Shown piece by piece: positions 57,401 through 64,000 of a DNA stretch of 64,000 nucleotides. The notes below the pieces were generated by a model. It ran no database searches and was not told the origin of the DNA. It saw only the letters and a program-made list of their open reading frames with translations. Location: the NCBI GenBank assembly GCA_902543245.1, contig CACBXQ010000001.1:124001-188000 (forward strand), given 5' to 3'. This stretch comes from an uncultured Pelagibacteraceae bacterium. Lineage in GTDB: Bacteria > Pseudomonadota > Alphaproteobacteria > Pelagibacterales > Pelagibacteraceae. Position numbers and translations under genes: made by a program. Each line of letters starts with the position of its first letter. Position 1 is the first letter of the stretch.

Positions 57401-59016
57401 TTAACTACACTTGTTCTTGAAAAGTGTAATACAACTATTAAGGCAACAGCAATTAAAAATCCACCATTAAAATACCCCGCTCCTCTAATTAATTGAGTAA
57501 TTATTATTGGTAATAAAAAAACTTTTATATTGTAATCAACTTTATTATCAAATGATATTTTAAGAAGTAACAAAAATAGAAAAATACCAAAAACACCAAA
57601 TTCCACTATTATCTTAAAAAAATTATTTGAGCCATCAACAATATTATAATATATTGTTTCAGGGTTTATATATGGTACTCTAAACTTGTATTTATCATAA
57701 GCTAAATCATAATTTGATTGACCCCAACCAAAAATTTCATTTTGAATTGACTCCAAACTAATGAAAAAAGACCTAATGAATACTTGTGTTGTTAAATTTA
57801 CTGACATATTTTTTTTAATAACTTTAAACTTTTCGGGATTTATATCCTCAAGATTTCTTTCTAATTTTTTCATTTTTTTTTCTTGATTGCGAATTTGATT
57901 AATTATTGTAGAGCTCTTGTTTTCGTTATTATTAGAATTTAGATCATGAATTAGTTGAGATAATAACACCTGTGCTCGCCAATAAGACTTTAGTAAATTG
58001 GCATATTCGAGATTCACTTCATTTGAAATTGAAGTATTCTTTTTATCATCGGAGTTTAATAAAGTATTCTTTTTATCATCGAAATTTAATAAATTATTCT
58101 TTTTATCATCGAAATTTAATAAAGTGTTCTTTTTATCATCGGAATTTAATAAAGTATTCTTTTTATCATTGTAGACGCTTGAGTGTATTTTACTAAATGA
58201 ATCAGTTACAATTGGAATATCTGAAAATCTTGATTTGCAAGTACTATCTGAAAATAAAAAAAAAATTGAAATAAATAAAAATGTTAACAGATAGATAACA
58301 TTCTCCTTATTAATACTCTTTAAGGAACATACAATTAAAGCAATAGAGCTAAAAACAAAACCAGCAAAATACGTTGTCGAAGAGTTAAATAAAAATACTA
58401 AACAAGCAAATATATAAAGAAATTTTTTTAAAATTTTCGTCTCAATAGAACACAAGTAGAGCAAATATGCATGAGTTGCAACTGCTACCATACCAAAATG
58501 TGAATTTTCAGAAAAAATAATATTTTTTCGGAACAAGCCCTCTCTAAAAGAACACATTGAAAATTTACCCTCAAAATTAAATTCAAATGTATTTAAATTT
58601 ACTAAAAAGTCATAAAAAGTAATAAGTAAATAGATTATAGTAAAAGATATTATCAAAAATTTTATTTGTTTTATTATTTCATTTTTAAATAGAATACAAA
58701 ATATAATAATAGAGAAAAAACCGAAAAATTTAAAAAATTTTATTTGAGGTATATTACCAATGTCAAAATTATATTGTTTAAGAAAAAAAAATATTAATAC
58801 AAAACAAAATAAGGAAAAATAAAAAAGATTTTTTTTTTTAATCTGCAATTTTTCTTTTTTAATAATATATAGAGATATTGGTATAATAATAATTATAAAT
58901 ATATTAAAATCTAATAGTGTATAACTCCATAAGTAAAAATATGAAAATAGTGTAACAAAAATTGAAATATTTAAAACATTTGATAAGTTGATATGTTTCA
59001 GGAACTCACTTTTCAT
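57397..59016 (-). CDS. O-antigen ligase/polymerase-like membrane protein with internal tandem repeat
   Basis: The 539-residue protein has about ten or more helices and a large hydrophilic loop from about residue 265 to 410, the general shape of WaaL/Wzy proteins. The loop begins with a 10-residue repeat of the type DKKNTLLNSD, nearly five copies, followed by helix-prone sequence. The segment GWGQSNYDLAYDKYKFRVPY after the loop resembles the conserved GxGxxxF region of O-antigen ligases. The substrate is presumably the island's lipid-linked glycan. Confidence 0.72.
   Translation of the reverse strand: MKSEFLKHINLSNVLNISIFVTLFSYFYLWSYTLLDFNIFIIIIIPISLYIIKKEKLQIKKKNLFYFSLFCFVLIFFFLKQYNFDIGNIPQIKFFKFFGFFSIIIFCILFKNEIIKQIKFLIISFTIIYLLITFYDFLVNLNTFEFNFEGKFSMCSFREGLFRKNIIFSENSHFGMVAVATHAYLLYLCSIETKILKKFLYIFACLVFLFNSSTTYFAGFVFSSIALIVCSLKSINKENVIYLLTFLFISIFFLFSDSTCKSRFSDIPIVTDSFSKIHSSVYNDKKNTLLNSDDKKNTLLNFDDKKNNLLNFDDKKNTLLNSDDKKNTSISNEVNLEYANLLKSYWRAQVLLSQLIHDLNSNNNENKSSTIINQIRNQEKKMKKLERNLEDINPEKFKVIKKNMSVNLTTQVFIRSFFISLESIQNEIFGWGQSNYDLAYDKYKFRVPYINPETIYYNIVDGSNNFFKIIVEFGVFGIFLFLLLLKISFDNKVDYNIKVFLLPIIITQLIRGAGYFNGGFLIAVALIVVLHFSRTSVVK
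58031..58170. repeat. 30-bp direct tandem repeat, about 4.7 copies
   Basis: The units read aaagtattctttttatcatc followed by a ggagtttaat-like end, repeated at 58031, 58061, 58091, 58121 and 58151 (last partial). Copies differ at one to four positions. Thirty bases equal ten codons, so copy-number changes keep the frame of the polymerase-like gene. There are no unique spacers. Confidence 0.95.
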
Positions 59017-59056
59017 AATGAATTTAAGTGGACTAGATAAGTTAATTTTTAGTTAT

Positions 59057-60505
59057 CTAAGTCTTAATTTTTCGAATAATTGCATATATGGAATAAATAA
59101 TCAAAATATTAAACAAAATCGTTAATAAAATTAAATAGGTGTTTAAAGGTAAATATCCAAAATTGGACAATCTATAAGCTAGTACCTGAGAAATTAAAGA
59201 ACTAAAAATAATATTACTAAATAACCTTGTTAAAATTGCAATCTCAATTAAAGAAATTAATAATCCCAAAAACAAACAAGTAGTGAATAAAAATATCAAT
59301 GAGCCACTATAATATAAATATGCAATAATACCTGGTACTTTTATGAAAAAAATATTTTTAGCATTTGATTGGGTCAGATCATGACTCTCTTTTTTTACAA
59401 CACTTGAAAAAAAAGTATCTTGAATATTTTTATTTTTTTTGGTTTCTTTAAAAGATTCAAATAGTAAATTGTAATTAAGTTTATTAAATTTTATAACTGC
59501 TGAAACACTTTCTATTCCCACAAAACGCTGCGATAATAAAAGTATTACTTCCTTTCCAAGTAAATATAATTTATTAGATTTTAAATTATAACCTAGATTT
59601 TGATTTAAATGTGTCTCAGGATAATTATTTTCTATTTCGACATTAAAATATTTTTTCTCTCTCAAATCCTTTACCAAAAAAATTGAAATTAAAAAAAAAA
59701 TAGAAAATAATAAAAATAAAAAAATAAATTTTTTATAGATTTTTTTTATTTTTATTGATTGATTTAATTTATATATACCGACAAAAATTGCCATCGAATT
59801 TACAAACATACCTCTACTTAACATTGATATAGATGATAAAAAATTTTCAAAAATTGATATTATAATTAAAGATATAATTATTTTTTTTTTTTTTATTAAC
59901 GCATGATAAATAAGAATTGATGAAAAAGAAGTGAAACCAAAAAGTAGTAACCATTTAACTATTGGATTTAATATAATCAGAGATTTATAGTCACTTATAA
60001 CTCCTCTTTGATAAATAGAATATTTAAAATTAAAAAATGCAACTACGACAAAAATAAATGAAAAAAAAATTAAAATTAATATTTTATTGTTACTAAATAA
60101 ATTTGAAAGAAAGTCAAAACTAATGTTTTTCTTGCTTTGAGTAAGTTTTAAAGGGAAAAATATATAATTTAGAAAGCTTGAAATCACAAAACCTAAAATT
60201 CCAATTGTTGATACAAATAAAGTTCTATTAATATGTTTAACGCTATTATCAGTTTCAGCTAATTCAAAATAATTTAGATCAAAAAATAAATAGGACGAAA
60301 CGAACTTTAACCAAAAACCTAGCCATAAAAAAATAGACATAAAAATATGAAAACTACTTAATTTTTTTTTAAAGCTAAAAAATAAATAAAAATTTGTTAC
60401 TAAGGTAAATAAAATAAAACTTAATTTATCTAGATCTGATTCAATAATTATATAAATTGAAATAATTAATATTATTAAAAAAAAAAATTGTATAACTAAT
60501 CTCAT
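59057..60505 (-). CDS. Wzy-like oligosaccharide repeat-unit polymerase candidate
   Basis: The 482-residue protein has about eleven helices and a large periplasmic loop near residues 275-375, the topology of O-antigen polymerases. The stretch SSISMLSRGMFVNSMAIFVGIYKLNQSIKIKKIYKKF resembles the conserved region of the oligosaccharide repeat unit polymerase family (R-G-x-F). Sequence conservation in this family is low, so the call rests on topology and on its place next to a Wzx-like gene, 4 bases downstream. Confidence 0.62.
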   Translation of the reverse strand: MRLVIQFFFLIILIISIYIIIESDLDKLSFILFTLVTNFYLFFSFKKKLSSFHIFMSIFLWLGFWLKFVSSYLFFDLNYFELAETDNSVKHINRTLFVSTIGILGFVISSFLNYIFFPLKLTQSKKNISFDFLSNLFSNNKILILIFFSFIFVVVAFFNFKYSIYQRGVISDYKSLIILNPIVKWLLLFGFTSFSSILIYHALIKKKKIIISLIIISIFENFLSSISMLSRGMFVNSMAIFVGIYKLNQSIKIKKIYKKFIFLFLLFSIFFLISIFLVKDLREKKYFNVEIENNYPETHLNQNLGYNLKSNKLYLLGKEVILLLSQRFVGIESVSAVIKFNKLNYNLLFESFKETKKNKNIQDTFFSSVVKKESHDLTQSNAKNIFFIKVPGIIAYLYYSGSLIFLFTTCLFLGLLISLIEIAILTRLFSNIIFSSLISQVLAYRLSNFGYLPLNTYLILLTILFNILIIYSIYAIIRKIKT

Positions 60506-60509
60506 GAAT

Positions 60510-61664
60510 TTATTTTTTTATCATAAAATAGTAAATGGTATAATAAAAAATAAAGGAAATTATTGAACAAATTAAATATGCTGTATTCAAGTAATTCAAA
60601 TAAAAGTAACCTATTGTAGGAACCACGAGAGAAATTAATATTCCATACAAAACATCTAAATAAAATATTAAGTTACTATTTTTGACTGAAATAAAAATAA
60701 TATTTAGTCTGATAAACATTGCAGGAAACATTATAATAGTACCTACAAGCGAATATATTAGCAATTTGTATATTTCATAATTTAAAGCAAAAATATCAAA
60801 AATTGGAATACTTATATTTATTAGGTGCCGCAAAAGAAAAATCATTACAATTGTTGTAACAGTTAAAGCAAAATATAATTTTTTAAAAATTAATTTTTTT
60901 TCTTTAATAATCGTCATGCCCAAAAAATTATTTAAAAAAGTGCTTGGAAATGAGGCTATAGCAAATACAAGAAAAAAATAGATTGCCACTTCTTCTGATA
61001 AAAATTTTATTAGAAAGAAACGCCAAACGAATACACTTAAAAGAAATGAAAAAGATGAAAAAAAAGTAGATGAAAGAATATTATCATATAAAGAATTTTT
61101 AAAATTTTTTATATTTAGATATTTTAATATTTGAATATTAGTAAAAATATTTTTAATTTGTTTAGAAAAAAGAAAAATAATAAATAATATTATTATATAA
61201 ATGAAGAATTTCCCAAATAACAGTTCATCCAAAATTATAGAAAAAAAAAGCAAAACCATAAGTAAAATAAAATAATATGAAAAATTATAATTTTTTTTAA
61301 GTTCACTTTCTGCAATAAAAATTTCGTTTATCCATAAAGATGAAAAAAGGAAAAATAATATAAAATTAGTAACACTAAATAAATTAGATATATTTAAATA
61401 AAGAAAAAAAATTATTGAAATTGGTATTACAAAAATTATCCTGAATATTAAAGTTTTATTAATTAATTCTTTATTCTTTGTAACTAAAATTAAATTTCTT
61501 TTATTAGAAGAAAAAATTTGCAATAAAACTAGGATAAAACTTGAAATAAGTGCTAATTCTGCTGCTTTATTCGTTTGTCCTAAGAAAAAATAAATAAACA
61601 TTAATGCTGTCGAGAGAAAACTGTTTAATAAATAAGAAATTGAAATTAAAGAAATTTTTGGCAT
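60510..61664 (-). CDS. Wzx-like polysaccharide flippase candidate
   Basis: A 384-residue protein with ten to twelve hydrophobic helices in a regular array, with the MATE/PST-like N-terminal ISLISISYLLNSFLSTALMFIYFFLGQTNKAAELALISSF. Its length is slightly below typical Wzx proteins (about 400-480). It would flip the lipid-linked repeat unit to the periplasm for the polymerase. It lies between GT2 and Wzy-like genes, the usual locus context. Confidence 0.62.
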   Translation of the reverse strand: MPKISLISISYLLNSFLSTALMFIYFFLGQTNKAAELALISSFILVLLQIFSSNKRNLILVTKNKELINKTLIFRIIFVIPISIIFFLYLNISNLFSVTNFILFFLFSSLWINEIFIAESELKKNYNFSYYFILLMVLLFFSIILDELLFGKFFIYIIILFIIFLFSKQIKNIFTNIQILKYLNIKNFKNSLYDNILSSTFFSSFSFLLSVFVWRFFLIKFLSEEVAIYFFLVFAIASFPSTFLNNFLGMTIIKEKKLIFKKLYFALTVTTIVMIFLLRHLINISIPIFDIFALNYEIYKLLIYSLVGTIIMFPAMFIRLNIIFISVKNSNLIFYLDVLYGILISLVVPTIGYFYLNYLNTAYLICSIISFIFYYTIYYFMIKK

Positions 61665-61679
61665 TTTATTAAATTGACA

Positions 61680-62435
61680 TTATTTATATTTATTCTTGAA
61701 AAAATCTAATATTTTAAAATGAATCTTGTAAATATAATATACAAAAAAAAATAAATTATAGTTCTTAAATAATATTTTAAAATCTTGAGTAACCTTACGA
61801 ATAAAATTTTTTTTTTTAGTACTTAAACCCTCATTTTTCATATAAAGAAAAAAATTATCCACATAAATGTGTTTTAAGCTATTGATATGAGATAATCTGA
61901 TCAAAAAATCTGTATCGCTAGAAATATCATATTGTGTATCATAATAGTTTAGCTTTTCGATTAATTTTTTTTTAATTACTAACGAAGTATGCGGGATTTT
62001 CAAAACAGAAAATTTGTTTATTTTTTTTATAGGATGTCTCCATACTCTATTTATTAATTTTCTATTATTAACTATTTTATAATACATTATGTTACCTGAT
62101 ATGAAATCAGGCTTAGTATTTAAATTTCTACTAATATTTTTTAAAACATTGTTTTTTTTAAAAATATCCCCAGAGTGAATTAAAAAAATGTAATTGCCAG
62201 AAGATAATTTGATCGCTTTATTAATACCATCATATAAATTTAAATCATTCTGCCTAAAAATTTTAATTTTTTTTTTATATTTATTAATTTTTTTTGACGT
62301 TCCATCTTTTGAGTTTCCATCAAAAATTATGTATTCAAAATTACATTTTTTTTGATTTAAAACTGAATTGATAGTTTTTTGTATATTATTTTTGTCATTT
62401 TTTACTACTGTAATGACAGATATTCTATTTTTCAT
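61680..62435 (-). CDS. Family 2 glycosyltransferase (WcaA/WcaE-like)
   Basis: GT2 enzyme opening ISVITVVKNDKNNIQKTINSVLNQKKCNFEYIIFDGNSKDGT, with NLYDGINKAIKLSSGNYIFLIHSGDIF (DxD-like position replaced by SGD) and HTSLVIKKKL, the pattern of colanic-acid-type GT2 proteins. I start at the ATG 62435 (MKNRISVITVV). The track start at 62462 adds nine residues that overlap the fcl gene further; both share the frame. Confidence 0.82.
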   Translation of the reverse strand: MKNRISVITVVKNDKNNIQKTINSVLNQKKCNFEYIIFDGNSKDGTSKKINKYKKKIKIFRQNDLNLYDGINKAIKLSSGNYIFLIHSGDIFKKNNVLKNISRNLNTKPDFISGNIMYYKIVNNRKLINRVWRHPIKKINKFSVLKIPHTSLVIKKKLIEKLNYYDTQYDISSDTDFLIRLSHINSLKHIYVDNFFLYMKNEGLSTKKKNFIRKVTQDFKILFKNYNLFFFVYYIYKIHFKILDFFKNKYK

Positions 62436-63363
62436 AATTATAAGTTTTCTTAAAAAACTCATAAGTCTTTAATACTGACTGATCAAAATCCAAACTTGAT
62501 GACCATCCTAATTTTTTAATTAAACTATTGTCTAATTTCTTTCTCTTAACTCCATCAGGTTTTGTTTTGTCATATTTGATTTTACAATTATAATTTAAAA
62601 GTTTCATAATTTTTTTTGCATACTGCGTGATTGTATATTCTGTATCTGTCCCAATATTAATTAAATTATACTTGTGATTTTTTTTTAACAAATAAACACA
62701 TGCATCTGCTAATTCTTCAGAATATATTACCTCTCTTAACGGTTTCCCAGAACCCCAAAGAATAATCCCTTTTTTTTTTTTTATTTTTGCAATGTGTATT
62801 TTTTTTATAAGAGCTGGAATAAAATGGCTTGACTTTAAATTATAGTTATCGTTCGCTCCAAATACATTACATGGCATTACAGAAAAATAATTTAGTTTAT
62901 GTTGATTTGAGTAAAATTCACATAACTTTATACCTGAAATTTTTGCCATAGCATAAGCTTCATTGGTTTTTTCTAATTTTCCACTTAACAAATAATTCTC
63001 TTTTATGGGTTGCTTACAATCTTTAGGGTATACACAACTTGATCCAAGAAATAATAAATTTTTTACTCCAGATAAATATGAACCGTGAATTAAATTTAAT
63101 TCTATTGATAAATTATCATAAATGAAGTCTGCTGGAAATGATTGGTTTGCAACAATTCCTCCTACTCTTGCGGAAGCAATAATCACATAATCTGGTTTGA
63201 TTTTTTTTAAAAAATTAAAAGTTTTTTTTTGATCAGTAAAGTTTATTTTTTTTTTTCTAGTGACAATTATATTATTAAATCCATTTGATTTAAGTTTTTC
63301 AAGAATTGAAGACCCTACAAGGCCAGAACTACCAGCTAAAAAAATCTTGCTATTTTTATTCAT
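62425..63363 (-). CDS. fcl: GDP-L-fucose synthase
   Basis: The 312-residue extended SDR opens KIFLAGSSGLVGSSILEKL, with FLGSSCVYPKDCKQPIKENYLLSGKLEKTNEAYAMAKISGIKLCEFY (catalytic Ser and YxxxK) and VMPCNVFGANDNYNLKSSHFIPALI, the GER/WcaG family blocks. It epimerises and reduces GDP-4-keto-6-deoxymannose to GDP-L-fucose, directly following GMD. Its start overlaps the gmd stop by 8 bases. A run of 13 T within the gene (62770-62782) encodes four lysines and could be prone to slippage. Confidence 0.92.
   Translation of the reverse strand: MNKNSKIFLAGSSGLVGSSILEKLKSNGFNNIIVTRKKKINFTDQKKTFNFLKKIKPDYVIIASARVGGIVANQSFPADFIYDNLSIELNLIHGSYLSGVKNLLFLGSSCVYPKDCKQPIKENYLLSGKLEKTNEAYAMAKISGIKLCEFYSNQHKLNYFSVMPCNVFGANDNYNLKSSHFIPALIKKIHIAKIKKKKGIILWGSGKPLREVIYSEELADACVYLLKKNHKYNLINIGTDTEYTITQYAKKIMKLLNYNCKIKYDKTKPDGVKRKKLDNSLIKKLGWSSSLDFDQSVLKTYEFFKKTYNYEK
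62770..62782. repeat. 13-base homopolymer T tract inside fcl
   Basis: Thirteen consecutive T (A on the coding strand) inside the GDP-fucose synthase gene. A slip of one or two bases would shift the frame after about residue 200. Confidence 0.9.
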
Positions 63364-64000
63364 TAATACTTATTATTTCTTTTTCAAAATCAATAATCTC
63401 TTGTATTAAATTATTTAAACTAGTTTCTGGTTTCCATTTAAGTATTTTCTTTGCTTTTTTTGGATTACCTTTTAAACTATTTACCTCTGTTGGTCTAAAA
63501 TATTTTTTATTACACTCAATTATTATTTTTCCATATCTATCAATACCTTTTGTATTTACTCCAGATCCTTTCCAAAAAATATTCATGCCTAGTTTTTTAG
63601 AGGCTAAATTAATAAATTGCTTTATCGTATATTGATTTCCTGTCGCAATAACAAAATCGTTAGGTTTTTTTTGTTGTAACATAAGCCACATTGCTTGAAC
63701 ATAATCCCTTGCATGACCCCAATCTCTTTTCGAATATAAGTTTCCTAATATTAATTTTTTCTCCTTGCCATATTTAATTTTAACTAAACCGGATATAATT
63801 TTTCTCGTAACAAATGTTTCTCCCCTTAATGGGCTTTCGTGATTAAATAATATGCCGTTACAAGCAAATAAACCATAAGCCTCTCTATAATTTGTGGTTA
63901 TCGAGTGAGCATAAAGCTTTGCAGCTGCATAGGGACTCCGAGGGTAAAAAGGTGTTTTCTCATCTTGATAATTTTTATCACTTTTACCAAAAAGTTCAGA
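63356..64000 (-). CDS. gmd: GDP-mannose 4,6-dehydratase (second copy), partial
   Basis: The frame continues past the 111-residue track ORF to the window edge with no stop (215 codons). The added part reads SELFGK at the edge, then RSPYAAAKLYAHSITTNYREAYGLFACNGILFNHESPLRGETFVTRKI and SKRDWGHARDYVQAMW, which are canonical GMD blocks with the YxxxK catalytic pair. It produces the substrate of the fcl gene overlapping its 3' end. It is closer to the common bacterial GMD than the copy at 41.9 kb. The N-terminal half lies outside the window. Confidence 0.92.
   Translation of the reverse strand, partial: SELFGKSDKNYQDEKTPFYPRSPYAAAKLYAHSITTNYREAYGLFACNGILFNHESPLRGETFVTRKIISGLVKIKYGKEKKLILGNLYSKRDWGHARDYVQAMWLMLQQKKPNDFVIATGNQYTIKQFINLASKKLGMNIFWKGSGVNTKGIDRYGKIIIECNKKYFRPTEVNSLKGNPKKAKKILKWKPETSLNNLIQEIIDFEKEIISINE

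Larger units (their letters stand above)
41109..64000. other. Surface-polysaccharide gene island beside 5S rRNA (SAR11 HVR2-type hypervariable region)
   Basis: From the 5S gene to the right edge every recognisable gene concerns nucleotide sugars, glycosyl transfer, methyl or carbamoyl decoration, or membrane steps of glycan assembly. The coding strand switches about a dozen times in the first 15 kb, while the left 41 kb is mostly long single-strand runs. A/T bias and poly-A/T runs look stronger than in the core. In SAR11 the interval between 23S and 5S is the known HVR2 glycan island; this is my reading of the context. Confidence 0.8.

Noticed and set aside
58031-58170. Possible CRISPR array
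   Set aside because: Repeats are directly contiguous with no spacers, lie in a coding frame, and no cas genes are present.
57972-58196. Plus-strand ORF of 74 residues with repeated YSFYHRNLIK units
   Set aside because: It is the antisense reading of the 30-bp repeat inside the polymerase-like gene; it has no family features.
41109-64000. Prophage or transposon as source of the island
   Set aside because: No integrase, transposase, terminal repeats or phage structural genes were recognised within the window.

Overview
The window is one chromosome segment from a very A+T-rich, tightly packed alphaproteobacterium. It is most likely a SAR11 (Pelagibacterales) marine bacterium. The evidence is: genes that abut or overlap by 1-4 bases almost everywhere, long single-strand gene runs, a circularly permuted two-piece alphaproteobacterial tmRNA gene (tag ANNKFALAA), and a lone 5S rRNA gene at the edge of a large glycan gene island. 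In SAR11 genomes the 5S gene is known to be split from 16S-23S by a hypervariable region (HVR2), and the right third of this window fits that layout. No 16S, 23S or tRNA gene was recognised here.

Bases 1-13,800 (all minus strand) form a transport and carbon-metabolism block. In transcription order it holds: a branched-chain-type ABC system with its own binding protein (SBP, LivH, LivM, LivG, LivF); an AzlC/AzlD amino-acid exporter pair coupled to it; a broken csiD-type glutarate hydroxylase whose middle, including the iron-binding HxD motif, is deleted; a ProC-like reductase; a second Liv-type ABC set with no binding protein; malonyl-CoA decarboxylase; and an MFS permease cut by the window edge. 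A clear rho-independent terminator lies between the SBP gene and livH.

Bases 13,900-35,400 are mostly housekeeping genes. They include a LysE exporter, a DUF2805 protein with glutaredoxin, msrB, a hydroxyacid dehydrogenase, an EamA transporter and a DadA-like oxidase. These are followed by the cell-shape operon mreBCD-mrdA-rodA, then leuA and ilvB-ilvH-ilvC for branched-chain amino acid synthesis, miaA, a DegP-type protease with HflK/HflC for envelope quality control, an Mrp/ApbC ATPase and thyX. The ssrA gene at about 35,430-35,690 sits divergently beside thyX and explains the false N-terminal extension of the thyX ORF.

Bases 35,700-41,100 hold a methyltransferase, a transaldolase-family enzyme, the three-subunit proton-translocating transhydrogenase (pntAA, pntAB, pntB), rpmJ (L36, missed by the ORF track), a sugar-nucleotide epimerase and 5S rRNA.

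Bases 41,100-64,000 are a surface-polysaccharide island. It has frequent strand switches and even stronger A/T bias. It encodes GDP-sugar synthesis (two gmd genes, one GDP-fucose synthase), a UXS-like dehydratase, a Gfo/Idh oxidoreductase, sugar methyltransferases, a NodU-type carbamoyltransferase, five family-2 glycosyltransferases, Wzx- and Wzy-like membrane proteins, and three divergent copies of a large polytopic membrane protein family. Together these could build, modify, flip and polymerise a cell-surface glycan containing deoxy, methylated and carbamoylated sugars. One polymerase/ligase-like gene carries an in-frame 30-bp tandem repeat.
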